64,000 nucleotides of DNA from Rhodobacterales bacterium HKCCE3408 (lineage in GTDB: Bacteria; Pseudomonadota; Alphaproteobacteria; Rhodobacterales; Rhodobacteraceae). Shown piece after piece: positions 51,656 to 60,512 of the stretch (position 1 is the first letter of the stretch; the number at the start of each line of letters is the position of its first letter). Where the stretch lies: the NCBI GenBank assembly GCA_015689705.1, contig WVSN01000005.1, forward strand, positions 124,001-188,000. The letters run 5' to 3'. The notes under the pieces were generated by a model that saw nothing but the letters and a program-made list of their open reading frames with translations, ran no database searches and was not told where the DNA came from. A program made the position numbers and the translations under genes.

Positions 51656-52720
51656 ATGACAAATCAGGACAGCTACGAATCCGCCGTCAATCGCGCGGAA
51701 TCTGTCGCGGCGTTCCGCGACGACAGGAAAGGCTTCATCCACCGCGTTCAGCATGCGCTGCATGTCACGCCGTCACTGGTCCCGATGATCGTCCTGCTGA
51801 CGTCGATCGCGGTCTTTGGCCTGATCCTCGGCAGCCGCTTCTTTTCGACCGGGACGCTGACCTTGATCCTGCAGCAGGTGCAGATCGTCGGCATCCTCGC
51901 CGCGGCCCAGACGCTGATCATCCTGACCGCCGGCATCGACCTCAGCGTCGGCGCCATTGCGGTCCTGTGCTCGGTCATCATGGGGCAATTCACGTTTCGC
52001 TACGGCATCCCGCCGGCGATTTCGGTCGCCATCGGCCTCGCCCTGGGCTCCGCCATCGGTGCGGTATCGGGCTGGCTGGTCAGCCGTGTGAAGCTGCCGC
52101 CCTTCATCGTCACGCTTGGCATGTGGCAGATCGTGCTGGCGGCGAATTACCTCTATTCCCGCAACGAGTCGATCCGCAGCCAGGACATCCAGGAAAGCGC
52201 GGCCTTCCTTGGGCTGATGGGCGCGCGGTTCCAGGCGGCCGGGGCCACGATCACGCTCGGCATCGTCGTGATGGTCGGCCTCGTCATCGTCCTCGCATAC
52301 TGTCTCCGTTCGACGGCCTGGGGCCGCCACGTCTACGCTGTCGGCGACGATCCCGAGGCCGCCGAGCTGGCCGGGGTGGACCGCCACCGTACGATCATGT
52401 CGGTCTACATGCTGGCCGGATTCATCTGCGCACTGGCCGGATGGGTGATGATCGGCCGGCTCGGCTCGGTCTCGCCCTCGGCCTCGACCGGGGTCGTGGG
52501 CAACATCCAGTCGATCACCGCCGTCGTGATCGGAGGCATCTCGCTCTTCGGCGGCCGCGGTTCGATCTTCGGCGCCTTCTTCGGAGCGCTCATCGTCGGC
52601 ACGTTCGAGCTTGGCCTGCGCATGGCGGGGGCCGACGCGCAATGGACGCTGCTGCTCATCGGCATTCTCATCATCGGCGCGGTCGCCGTCGATCAGTGGA
52701 TTAGGAAGGTGTCGGTCTGA
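51656..52720 (+). CDS. frcC: FrcC-like sugar ABC transporter permease
   Basis: This 354-residue permease of the RbsC/FrcC family has 8-10 hydrophobic segments, LIILTAGIDLSVGAIAVLCS (the family signature), FIVTLGMWQIVLAANYLYSR and GRGSIFGAFFGALIVGTFEL. The N-terminal 45 residues are soluble, as in FrcC. The ATG at 51656 lies in a GGAGGG context. It overlaps frcA by TGATG. Confidence 0.9.
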   Translation: MTNQDSYESAVNRAESVAAFRDDRKGFIHRVQHALHVTPSLVPMIVLLTSIAVFGLILGSRFFSTGTLTLILQQVQIVGILAAAQTLIILTAGIDLSVGAIAVLCSVIMGQFTFRYGIPPAISVAIGLALGSAIGAVSGWLVSRVKLPPFIVTLGMWQIVLAANYLYSRNESIRSQDIQESAAFLGLMGARFQAAGATITLGIVVMVGLVIVLAYCLRSTAWGRHVYAVGDDPEAAELAGVDRHRTIMSVYMLAGFICALAGWVMIGRLGSVSPSASTGVVGNIQSITAVVIGGISLFGGRGSIFGAFFGALIVGTFELGLRMAGADAQWTLLLIGILIIGAVAVDQWIRKVSV

Positions 52721-53496
52721 TGGCTCAGGAACCCATTCTCTACGCCCGCAATCTCGTGAAGCGCTACGGAAAGGTCACCGCGATCGACCATTGCGACTTC
52801 GACCTGATGCCGGGTGAGATCCTCGCCGTCATCGGCGACAACGGCGCCGGCAAGTCCTCGATGATCAAGGCGGTCTCCGGCGCCGTCATCCCGGACGAGG
52901 GCGAGATATATCTCGACGGTAAGAAGGTCTCGTTCGCCAGCCCCATCGAGGCGCGCGAGCACGGGATCGAGACCGTCTACCAGACGCTTGCCATGTCGCC
53001 TGCCCTGTCGATCGCCGACAACATGTTTATGGGGCGGGAGCTGCGGAAAGAGGGCATCATGGGTACCCTCTTCCGGAAGCTCGACAAGAAGAAGATGGAG
53101 GACTTCGCGCGCCAGAAGTTGTCCGATCTCGGGCTGATGACGATCCAGAACATCAACCAGGCCGTCGAGACGCTGTCGGGCGGCCAGCGCCAGGGCGTCG
53201 CCGTCGCCCGGGCGGCGGCGTTCGGATCGAAGGTCATCATTCTCGACGAGCCGACGGCTGCACTTGGCGTGAAAGAAAGCCGCAAGGTGCTCGAGCTGAT
53301 CCTCGACGTCCGGTCCCGCGGTATCCCGATCATCCTGATCTCGCACAACATGCCGCACGTCTTCGAGGTCGCGGATCGCATCCATGTCCACCGTCTGGGC
53401 AAACGGCTCTGCGTCATCGACCCGAAAGAACACACGATGTCGGACGCGGTGGCCTACATGACCGGCGCGAAAGTGCCCGAGGGCGTCGCTGCCTGA
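52720..53496 (+). CDS. frcA: FrcA-like sugar ABC transporter ATP-binding protein
   Basis: This 258-residue ATPase has a single ABC domain: Walker A (VIGDNGAGKSSMIKAVSG), signature VETLSGGQRQGVAVARAAAF and Walker B (VIILDEPTAALGV), with His in LISHNMPHVFEVADR. A single-domain ATPase, unlike the double-domain RbsA, identifies the FrcA subgroup. It completes the importer. The next gene starts 73 bases downstream on the same strand with no obvious terminator between. Confidence 0.9.
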   Translation: MAQEPILYARNLVKRYGKVTAIDHCDFDLMPGEILAVIGDNGAGKSSMIKAVSGAVIPDEGEIYLDGKKVSFASPIEAREHGIETVYQTLAMSPALSIADNMFMGRELRKEGIMGTLFRKLDKKKMEDFARQKLSDLGLMTIQNINQAVETLSGGQRQGVAVARAAAFGSKVIILDEPTAALGVKESRKVLELILDVRSRGIPIILISHNMPHVFEVADRIHVHRLGKRLCVIDPKEHTMSDAVAYMTGAKVPEGVAA

Positions 53497-53569
53497 ACAC
53501 GGCCGGCTGCGCCAACGCCCTAGGATCTGACCGGGATAACGCCGAACGGCGCCGGTCCGGACGAGGGGT

Positions 53570-54622
53570 GTGGCGATGGAGATTCTTTCCAACCAGCGAG
53601 GCGACTGGCGCCTGCCGGACTGGGATGTGCTGCCATCGTCGGACGCCGGGCCGGTCTCGGACCTGCTGTCGCTCTGCCCGGCCCATGCCGAAACGCCGCT
53701 CCTGTCGCTGCCCGAAATGGCTGCCGAGATCGGCGTCGCGTCGGTCTCGGCCAAGGACGAACGCGGCCGAATGGGCCTTGGCAGTTTCAAGGCGCTGGGC
53801 GCCGCCTATGCCATCGCCCGCGAGGCGGCCGAGGCGCGCCAGGACCAAGACTGGTCGAATGCATTGGCGGGCCGGGTCTTCGCGACCGCAAGCGCCGGCA
53901 ATCACGGCCTGTCGGTTGCCGCGGGCGCGCGCCTGTTCGGCGCACGAGCGGTCATCTACCTGTCCCGGACCGTGCCGGAGGACTTCGCCGGCCGCCTGAC
54001 AGCAAAGGGCGCCGAAGTCCGCCGAGCCGGCGCGACCTATGAAGAGAGCATGGCCGCCGTCGAGGCCGATGCGGCGGCGGAAGGCTGGACGCTGCTCTCG
54101 GACAGCTCCTGGGACGGCTATTCGCACATGCCCCACCGCGTTATGGAGGGGTATCTCCAGATGGCTGCGGAGATGGCCCGGGAAGTGCCGGAACCGCCAA
54201 CCCACATCCTGCTTCAGGCCGGCGTCGGCGGGATGGCCGCCGCAATCGCGGCTTATGCGCGACAGAGCTGGGGTGACGCACCGACGATCGTCGTCGTCGA
54301 ACCTGCCGCCGCGCCGGCCCTGTTCGAAAGCGTCAGGGCCCGGAGTGCGGTGACGACCGAAGGTCCGGTCTCTGCGATGGGCCGGCTCGACTGCAAGACG
54401 CCGTCGCTGATCGCGCTGGCCGGGCTTGCCCGCGACGCCGACCTGTTCGTGACGATCACCGAGGAAGAGGCGGACCGGGCCGTGGCCTGGCTCGACGGTC
54501 GGGGTGTCGCGACGACGCCGTCAGGCGCCGCCGGTCTCGCCGCCCTTCTTGCCGGGCTGCCGGGGCTGAGTTCGGACGCCCGCATCCTCGCGATCCTGAG
54601 CGAGGGGCCCGAAGATGGCTGA
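53570..54622 (+). CDS. PLP-dependent lyase, diaminopropionate ammonia-lyase/threonine dehydratase-like
   Basis: This 350-residue fold-type II PLP enzyme has its Schiff-base lysine (Lys74) in GLGSFKALGAAYAIA, the phosphate-binding and substrate loop ATASAGNHGLSVAAGARLFG and the glycine-rich ILLQAGVGGMAAAIAAY. The GSFKALG pattern favours 2,3-diaminopropionate ammonia-lyase over threonine dehydratase, though at 350 residues it is shorter than typical (about 400). In ectoine catabolism a threonine-dehydratase-like EutB has a comparable place next to M24 and EutA genes. The substrate is probably an amino acid with a beta-leaving group. Its stop overlaps the M24 start by eight bases. Confidence 0.82.
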   Translation: MAMEILSNQRGDWRLPDWDVLPSSDAGPVSDLLSLCPAHAETPLLSLPEMAAEIGVASVSAKDERGRMGLGSFKALGAAYAIAREAAEARQDQDWSNALAGRVFATASAGNHGLSVAAGARLFGARAVIYLSRTVPEDFAGRLTAKGAEVRRAGATYEESMAAVEADAAAEGWTLLSDSSWDGYSHMPHRVMEGYLQMAAEMAREVPEPPTHILLQAGVGGMAAAIAAYARQSWGDAPTIVVVEPAAAPALFESVRARSAVTTEGPVSAMGRLDCKTPSLIALAGLARDADLFVTITEEEADRAVAWLDGRGVATTPSGAAGLAALLAGLPGLSSDARILAILSEGPEDG

Positions 54623-55778
54623 GTGCGACATCTTCCCGAAAGAAGAGTTCCACGACCGTTGCGACCGGCTGCAGGCGGCACTGGCCGCCAGGGATCTCGA
54701 TGCGCTCCTGCTGACCTCGCCGGCCGACGTGTTCTACACGACCGGCTTTCTCACTCGGTTCTGGGAAAGCCCGACACGACCCTGGTTCGTGGTGGTCCCG
54801 CGCCGCGGCGAACCCGTCGCCGTCATCCCGGCGATCGGACGAGACCTCATGGCGCGGAACTGGCTGTCGGATATCCGGACCTGGGACGCGCCCGACCCCG
54901 TTGATGACGGCGTATCGCTCCTTGCGGCAACGCTTTGCGACCTGGTGCCCGAAAGCGGGCGCATCGGACTGCCGATGGGTCCGGAAACCAGCCTCAGAAT
55001 GCCGCTGGCCGATCACGCCCGCGTCGCCGCGGCCATCGGACGCCGCAGCTTCACCGATGCGACGGATTGCGTGCAGCGGGTGCGCGAAATCAAGTCAGGG
55101 CGCGAGATCGAGCTCATCCGCGAGATCTGTACAATCGCCGGCGACGCCTTCGACCGCGTGCCCGGAATCGTCTCCGCCGGTCAGACACAGCGGGCGGTCT
55201 TCGCCGCGTTCCAGATCGCGCTTCTCGAGGCCGGGGCGGACTGGGTCTCCTACGTCGCGGGCGGCGCCGGACCGGGCGGCTATGGCGACGTCATCTCGCC
55301 CGCGACCGACCGGCGGCTCGGGGACGGCGATATCCTGATGCTGGATACCGGTGCCGTGCGGAACGGGTATTTCTGCGATTTCGACCGCAACTTCGCGATC
55401 GGCCGGCCCGACCCGGCAATCGTCCGCGCCCATGCGGCGCTCCACGCGGCGACCGACGCAGCGCTTGCCACGATGCGGCCGGGGCTGCTGGCCCGCGACG
55501 TGCATCGGCTTCTCTGCGACCATCTGAACGACGAGGGAATGACGCCGCTTGGCGGACGCCTTGGTCATGGGTTGGGAACCGTGCTGACCGAATGGCCGTC
55601 ACTCAGCGATAAGGACGAGACGCCACTGCGCGATGGCATGGTCCTGACGCTGGAACCCGGGGTCGAAATCAGCCCCGGTCGCATCCTCGTCCACGAAGAG
55701 AACCTCGTCCTGCGCGCCGACGGGCCGGAGCTTCTGTCACCGCGGGCACCGGCCGAGCTCCCGGTGATCGCGTCATGA
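54615..55778 (+). CDS. M24-family metallopeptidase/Xaa-Pro dipeptidase-like hydrolase (DoeA/EutD-type)
   Basis: This 387-residue protein has a creatinase-like N-terminal domain (DALLLTSPADVFYTTGFLTR) and a pita-bread C-terminal domain with all five metal ligands apparent: two Asp in LMLDTGAVRNGYFCDFDRNF, His in GRLGHGLGT, and Glu in LTLEPGVEIS and ILVHEENLVL. The same family includes ectoine hydrolase (DoeA/EutD), which opens the ectoine ring. With neighbours resembling EutB and EutA, a cyclic amidine or N-acyl amino acid substrate is plausible, but a dipeptidase role is possible too. Coupled by overlap at both ends. Confidence 0.82.
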   Translation: MAECDIFPKEEFHDRCDRLQAALAARDLDALLLTSPADVFYTTGFLTRFWESPTRPWFVVVPRRGEPVAVIPAIGRDLMARNWLSDIRTWDAPDPVDDGVSLLAATLCDLVPESGRIGLPMGPETSLRMPLADHARVAAAIGRRSFTDATDCVQRVREIKSGREIELIREICTIAGDAFDRVPGIVSAGQTQRAVFAAFQIALLEAGADWVSYVAGGAGPGGYGDVISPATDRRLGDGDILMLDTGAVRNGYFCDFDRNFAIGRPDPAIVRAHAALHAATDAALATMRPGLLARDVHRLLCDHLNDEGMTPLGGRLGHGLGTVLTEWPSLSDKDETPLRDGMVLTLEPGVEISPGRILVHEENLVLRADGPELLSPRAPAELPVIAS

Positions 55779-56566
55779 CCGGGTTTCCCTACAGGCTTGC
55801 CTCGGACGAAACCGCGCCGCCGCGGATCGGAGTCGTGGTGCTTCAGGTGGACGAGACCATCGAGCAGGATCTGCGCCGCCTCCTGCCGCCCGATGCCGTC
55901 CGCCTGCACATCACCCGGATCGCCTCGGGGGCCGAACTCACACCCGAGACCATCGCGCGAATGGCCGACGATCTCGACGGGGCGGTCCGGCTCCTGCCCG
56001 ACACGGGCTTCGACGTCATCGCATACGCGTGCACCTCTGGCACGACGCTGATCGGGGCCGGGCGCGTCACAGCGAAGGTGCGCGGCGCGCGCGACACCGC
56101 CCATGTCACCGAGCCGCTCAGCGCCGCTTTGTCCGCCCTCGGGCACATCGGCGCGCGCTCGGTCGGGATCGTGTCGCCTTACATCCCGAGCGTCGCCGAG
56201 CCGATCCGGGCCGCCTTCCAGCAGGCCGGGCTCGAGGTGCCGATGTCGATATCCTTCGGCGAGAAGATCGAGGCGCGGGTCGCGCGCATCGACCCCTACA
56301 GCGTGTTCGAAGCGGGTCGCGAAGCAACTCGGCGGGGGGACATCGACTGCCTGTTCCTGTCATGCACGAACCTCAGGACACTTGACGTTATCCCCGCGCT
56401 CGAGGCCGAGACCGGGCTTCCCGTCCTCAGCAGCAACCAGGTGCTGGCGTGGCACGCAGCAAGGCTTGCCGGGGCAAAAGTGTCGGCGGATGCGCCAGGC
56501 CGGCTGTTCACGGACGACGGTGAAACCCGGAAGCTTCCGTCCATAGCCACGGATCAGGCGCCCTAA
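55775..56566 (+). CDS. EutA-like aspartate/glutamate racemase-superfamily protein
   Basis: This 263-residue protein of the Asp/Glu racemase, maleate isomerase and arylmalonate decarboxylase superfamily has the two-cysteine signature: IAYACTSGTTLIGAGR in the first half and LFLSCTNLRTLDVIP in the second. An N-terminal IGVVVLQVDETIEQDLRRLL and SSNQVLAWHAARLAGA near the end resemble EutA of ectoine-utilisation clusters. It could racemise or isomerise the product of the preceding enzymes. The ATG overlaps the M24 stop, and its TAA overlaps the convergent TetR stop. Confidence 0.8.
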   Translation: MTGFPYRLASDETAPPRIGVVVLQVDETIEQDLRRLLPPDAVRLHITRIASGAELTPETIARMADDLDGAVRLLPDTGFDVIAYACTSGTTLIGAGRVTAKVRGARDTAHVTEPLSAALSALGHIGARSVGIVSPYIPSVAEPIRAAFQQAGLEVPMSISFGEKIEARVARIDPYSVFEAGREATRRGDIDCLFLSCTNLRTLDVIPALEAETGLPVLSSNQVLAWHAARLAGAKVSADAPGRLFTDDGETRKLPSIATDQAP

Positions 56567-57198
56567 CGGGAAGTCTTCCGCTTCGGGTCGTCGTCAACAA
56601 CGGTGAAGACGGACAGCGCGAGGCCGAGCATGTCCCTTATGCGGTCCGGGTCTTCGCCCGAGGCGCGTTGCGTAAAGGCAAGCGCGACCTGCTCGCCCAG
56701 ATACCGCGCCGCGGCGTCGACCGGCTGCGGGCCGGTCCAGTCGCCAGCATCGCGGCAGGACTGCAGGAACGCCGCGTAGGCCTCCTGTGCCGCCGCATCC
56801 AGTTCCTCGACCCGGGCGCGCGTCTGCGGGCCAAGCCGGTGCTTTCCAGCCCGCATCTTGTAGAACAGGCAGCCGGTTTCCATGCGGCGGTCGGTGCTGG
56901 CGAATTCGATCAGGCCGTCGAGCGTACCACGCAGGCCGGCCCCGGTTTCGAGGATGCCGAACACATCCGACAGAACCCGGTCCGAATATGTGTCGAGCGT
57001 TGCCCGCATCAGCCCGTCCTCGCTTCCGAACTCGCGGTAGAGCGACGGCTTGGAGATCCCCGCCAGCCGGCAGACCTCGTTGACCGAGGTATCGGCCGGA
57101 TCGCCGTGCCAATACGCCGTCAGGGCAATGTTGAGCACCTTGTCGGCATCCAGCGTCTTTGGTCGCCCGCGTGTGGGCCTGGGGTCGGAGTCAGTCAT
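56563..57198 (-). CDS. TetR-family transcriptional regulator
   Basis: This 211-residue protein has a TetR helix-turn-helix (TSVNEVCRLAGISKPSLYRE, continuing FGSEDGLMRATL) and a ligand domain with a METGCLFYKMRAGKH segment typical of AcrR/NemR-like members that may sense electrophiles through Cys. It diverges from the cupin gene, with two TACC-N4-GGTA sites between them. Its 3' end overlaps the EutA-like gene by four bases. ATG at 57198. Confidence 0.88.
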   Translation of the reverse strand: MTDSDPRPTRGRPKTLDADKVLNIALTAYWHGDPADTSVNEVCRLAGISKPSLYREFGSEDGLMRATLDTYSDRVLSDVFGILETGAGLRGTLDGLIEFASTDRRMETGCLFYKMRAGKHRLGPQTRARVEELDAAAQEAYAAFLQSCRDAGDWTGPQPVDAAARYLGEQVALAFTQRASGEDPDRIRDMLGLALSVFTVVDDDPKRKTSR

Positions 57199-57201
57199 TT
57201 T

Positions 57202-57215
57202 ATACCGTATGGTAT
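57202..57215. promoter_or_regulatory. Candidate TetR operator 1
   Basis: ATACC-GTAT-GGTAT is an inverted repeat with 5-base arms located four bases upstream of the TetR start codon, where binding would autorepress the regulator gene. The same TACC-N4-GGTA pattern recurs at 57247-57260. Confidence 0.65.
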
Positions 57216-57246
57216 TTTAAGTCTTGACGATCAGCTGGGGATATTC

Positions 57247-57260
57247 GTACCACTCGGTAT
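57247..57260. promoter_or_regulatory. Candidate TetR operator 2
   Basis: GTACC-ACTC-GGTAT repeats the TACC-N4-GGTA pattern 45 bases from operator 1 and about 80 bases before the cupin ATG. A TTGACG hexamer at 57224-57229 lies between the two sites and could be the -35 box of the cupin promoter; no good -10 is obvious. Confidence 0.6.
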
Positions 57261-57340
57261 GAAAGTCCGCAAGCCGGAGGTCTTCCCCGGCTTCGCCTTC
57301 GCCGCTTGGAACGTCTGAACAACCCGAAAGGACCAATCCG

Positions 57341-57763
57341 ATGATGAAGATGCTGATGGCCGCCACCACGGCAATGCTGCTCGCCACCACCGCCTATGCA
57401 GACGGCCACGGCCACGGCGAGGCGCATGTCGCTCTCGGCGACGTCGAATGGGTCGATGCGCCAATCCCGGGTGTGCAGCTCGCACTCGCCTGGGGAGATG
57501 ACGCGACCGGTGCCACCTGGCTGATCAGGATGGAGCCCGGCGTGGCACTGCCGATGCACACTCATACCAGTGACTACTGGGGCCTGAGCATCGAGGGCAC
57601 GTGGGTTCACATCGAAACCGACGGCACCGAGGTCGCCACAGGCCCGGGCGATTACTCGCTGGTGCCGGGTGGCATCGTGCATGCCGACCGCTGCGACAGC
57701 GACATCCCGTGCATCGGCCTGCTCGCCTTCTCCGGTCCACGCGACGTGGCGCTGGCAGAATAG
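57341..57763 (+). CDS. Secreted cupin-domain protein
   Basis: This 140-residue protein has a signal peptide (residues 1-20, ending TTAYA) and a single cupin barrel: GVALPMHTHTSDYWGLSIEG supplies the His pair and DYSLVPGGIVHADRCDSD the second motif. Two cysteines (RCDSDIPC) may form a disulfide. A metal is probably bound, but catalytic activity is unproven; periplasmic cupins of this kind can bind or sense small molecules. Controlled by the divergent TetR gene. AAAGGA lies nine bases before the ATG. Confidence 0.8.
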   Translation: MMKMLMAATTAMLLATTAYADGHGHGEAHVALGDVEWVDAPIPGVQLALAWGDDATGATWLIRMEPGVALPMHTHTSDYWGLSIEGTWVHIETDGTEVATGPGDYSLVPGGIVHADRCDSDIPCIGLLAFSGPRDVALAE

Positions 57764-57844
57764 GCCGTAGACCCGGCCCCTGAACGTGCGGCTGCCCTTA
57801 TCCGGGGCAGTCACCCTGCGTTCCGACGGCAAGACCTTTCCGCC

Positions 57845-58933
57845 CTACCCCGAACCCGGTCTTTCCAGCGCATACCCATTGGCCAGCGCGGCCAGGCTCT
57901 GAAATTTCTTGCGATAACTCGCCGGCGTCAGTCCGACGCGTTTCTTGAAGACCCGCCGGAACGACGAGCCGTCCTCGTAGCCGACCGCGGCCGCGATGTC
58001 GTCGATCGGGCACTGGTCGCGCTCCAACACCTGCTTGGCCTCTTCGATCCGCAGGGCCTGGACGTAATCGATGGGCGTGTAGCCGGTGGCCGCGCGGAAA
58101 CGGCGCGCGAATGTTCTTGCGCCGATGCCCGACTGCGCCACCATCCGCTCGACCGGATTGTCGCGATGGTAGTTGTCCGCGATCCATGCCTGGCATTCCG
58201 CGATGAGCGCGTCCTTCACTTCCATAGGCCGCGTCATCACGGCGTAAGGGGACTGGCCCTCGATGTGGTCGGTCATCAGGAACACCTTCGCGGTATCGAC
58301 GGCGTGACGGTACCCGCAGAAGCGCGAGATCAGGAAGAACGCGAGATCGTGCCACGCGCTGACCGCGCCGGCCGTGACGATCCCGGCATCCTGCGCCGTG
58401 AGACACAGGGCAGCCCCCTCCACGAACCTGACGGACGGGTAGTAGCTGTGGAACATGTCGCGATAGGCCCAGTGGGCCGTCGCTTCACACCCGTCGAGCA
58501 CTCCGGCATCGGCGAGCACGAGCGCGCCGGAACAGACCGATGTCAGCAACACGCCAGCCTCGTGCATCCCCTTCAGCCAGGTGCATTCGCGGGGATAGCG
58601 CCCCGTCGGCACCGCGGTAACGGCCACGTACATGTCACAGACGATGACCGCGTCGGGAAGCCTGCCGCCCGGCTCGAATTCATCGATCGCGGTATGGGGG
58701 CGAACAGGGATGTCCCCGACGCAACTGAACGGCCGCCCGTCGGCCGAGACGATCCGCACGTCCAGCAATTCGCGTTCCGGCGTGCCTTTGACCAATTCGG
58801 GATAGATCCCGCCGACCGTCGTCAGAACATCGTACAGCCCATACAGCACCATTGCCGATGTTTCTGGCGAGGCGAGGAGCAGAATCGTCGGTCGCTGCGT
58901 GGCGGATGGGTCCGGCTCTGTCACTTTCGGCAC
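57845..58933 (-). CDS. GlxA-type transcriptional regulator (DJ-1/PfpI domain plus AraC helix-turn-helix)
   Basis: This regulator of about 362 residues has an N-terminal class I glutamine-amidotransferase-like domain (LLASPETSAMVLYGLYDVLT, with the nucleophile-elbow region VLLTSVCSGALVLADAGVLD) and a C-terminal AraC domain (MVAQSGIGARTFARRFRAAT, VGYEDGSSFRRVFKKRVG). GlxA-type regulators often control amine or quaternary-ammonium catabolism. The start is uncertain: GTG 58933 was chosen as the last in-frame start before the conserved domain with AGGA close upstream; GTG 58924 and GTG 58974 are alternatives. It diverges from the flavoprotein gene. Confidence 0.85.
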   Translation of the reverse strand: MPKVTEPDPSATQRPTILLLASPETSAMVLYGLYDVLTTVGGIYPELVKGTPERELLDVRIVSADGRPFSCVGDIPVRPHTAIDEFEPGGRLPDAVIVCDMYVAVTAVPTGRYPRECTWLKGMHEAGVLLTSVCSGALVLADAGVLDGCEATAHWAYRDMFHSYYPSVRFVEGAALCLTAQDAGIVTAGAVSAWHDLAFFLISRFCGYRHAVDTAKVFLMTDHIEGQSPYAVMTRPMEVKDALIAECQAWIADNYHRDNPVERMVAQSGIGARTFARRFRAATGYTPIDYVQALRIEEAKQVLERDQCPIDDIAAAVGYEDGSSFRRVFKKRVGLTPASYRKKFQSLAALANGYALERPGSG

Positions 58934-59052
58934 GGTCCTGTCAGTTCTCGCCTTGTGGTTTGTCAATTTACGCACGTTTCCATCAGTTTTGCCACTGTCC
59001 GGGCTTGGCGCGGTCCGGAAAGATGCCTCATGTCCAGTATCGGGAGGCCCCA

Positions 59053-60444
59053 ATGGACGTCCGGAACGCGACGATTGAAGACCTGAAGTCCGACTTTGCC
59101 GGCAGCGTGCTGACCGATGGCGACGCTGGATATGATGACGCCCGCGCCCTGTGGAATGCGATGATCGACCGACGGCCGACGCTGATTGCGCGCTGTCGCA
59201 ACACGTCCGACGTGAGCCGGGCGGTGCGGTTCGCCCGCGCCCAGGGCCTGCCTGTTGCCATCCGTGGCGGCGGCCACAACGTCGCGGGCCATGCCGCCTG
59301 CGACACTGGCGTGATGATCGACCTCTCCGGAATGCGGGCCGTCCAGGTCGACCCGGACCGCCGGATCGCAAGCGTCGAGGGCGGGGCGACCTGGGCGGAT
59401 GTCGACCGCGCGGCACAAGCGTTCGGTCTTGCCACTCCGGGTGGACTGATATCGGAGACCGGGGTCGCCGGCCTGACCCTGTCGGGCGGCTTTGGCCATC
59501 TGCGCGGCCGTCACGGTCTTACCATCGACAATCTGGTTGCCGCCGAAGTCGTGACCGCCGATGGCACCTTGGTGCGCGCGAGCGCCGACGAACATCCCGA
59601 CCTGCTATGGGCGCTGAAAGGCGGCGGCGGCAATTTCGGCGTCGTCGTCCGCTTCGAATTCGCCCTGCACCCGATCGGCCCAGAGGTTCTCTTCATCGCG
59701 CCGATCTATGCCGTCGAGGACGGACCCGGGCCGATCCGGGCCTGGCGCGACTACGTCGCCGAACACGATGAACTGGCGATGATCTGCGAATTCTCCACAG
59801 TGCCGGAAGACGACGAGTTTCCCCACGAGGCCTGGGGCCAGAAGGTGTTCGCGCTGGTCGGAGTCGGACTGGGATCCGAAGCTGAGGCCGAGGCGCTCGC
59901 CGCGCCGCTGCGCGACCTGGGGCCGAAGGTGGCGGATTTCTCGGGTCGTATGAATTTCGCCGACATCCAGCAGCTGTTCGATGCACAGACGCCTTACGGT
60001 GCGATGCGCTGCTACTGGAAGGCGCGCTACCTGACCGAGCTTCCCGATGCCATGATCGATCTCGCGATGGAAAACGCGGTTCGCGCGCCTTCGCCCAACA
60101 CGATCTCCTCTCTCTGGAACATGGGCCGCGCCGTGCGGTCGGTTCCGGCGGAGGCCACGGCGTTTGGCGACAGGTCCATGGGCTGGATGTATTCGGCCGA
60201 CGGGGTCTGGGCGAACGCGGAAGACGACGAAGCGAACATCGCCTGGGCGCGCGACAGCTGGACCCGCGCCGAGCCATTCGGACATGGCGACCGGACCTAT
60301 CTGAACTTTCCCGGCCATGGCGAAGACGCGGCCCTGACCCGGGCCGCCTTCGGCAGCGGATACGACCGGCTCACGCGGATCAAGTCGACCTACGACCCGG
60401 ACAACGTCTTCCGCTTCAACCAGAACATCCCGCCCGCCACCTGA
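59053..60444 (+). CDS. FAD-linked oxidase of the berberine-bridge/6-hydroxynicotine oxidase type
   Basis: This 463-residue protein has a PCMH-type FAD domain with VAIRGGGHNVAGHAACDTGV, where the His is the usual covalent flavin attachment site. GVAGLTLSGGFGHLRGRHGL, LLWALKGGGGNFGVVVRFEF and the C-terminal BBE segment YDRLTRIKSTYDPDNVFRFN follow. Such enzymes oxidise alcohols, sugars or amines with O2. The ATG at 59053 has GGGAGG five bases upstream. It is followed after 68 bases by a homocysteine methyltransferase-like gene; the substrate is unknown. Confidence 0.87.
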   Translation: MDVRNATIEDLKSDFAGSVLTDGDAGYDDARALWNAMIDRRPTLIARCRNTSDVSRAVRFARAQGLPVAIRGGGHNVAGHAACDTGVMIDLSGMRAVQVDPDRRIASVEGGATWADVDRAAQAFGLATPGGLISETGVAGLTLSGGFGHLRGRHGLTIDNLVAAEVVTADGTLVRASADEHPDLLWALKGGGGNFGVVVRFEFALHPIGPEVLFIAPIYAVEDGPGPIRAWRDYVAEHDELAMICEFSTVPEDDEFPHEAWGQKVFALVGVGLGSEAEAEALAAPLRDLGPKVADFSGRMNFADIQQLFDAQTPYGAMRCYWKARYLTELPDAMIDLAMENAVRAPSPNTISSLWNMGRAVRSVPAEATAFGDRSMGWMYSADGVWANAEDDEANIAWARDSWTRAEPFGHGDRTYLNFPGHGEDAALTRAAFGSGYDRLTRIKSTYDPDNVFRFNQNIPPAT

Positions 60445-60512
60445 CTTGCGGCCTCGAAGGCCATCAGGGCGTCGGTTCAGTCGCCGCGTACCCCCGTACA
60501 GGAGAGTCCTCC

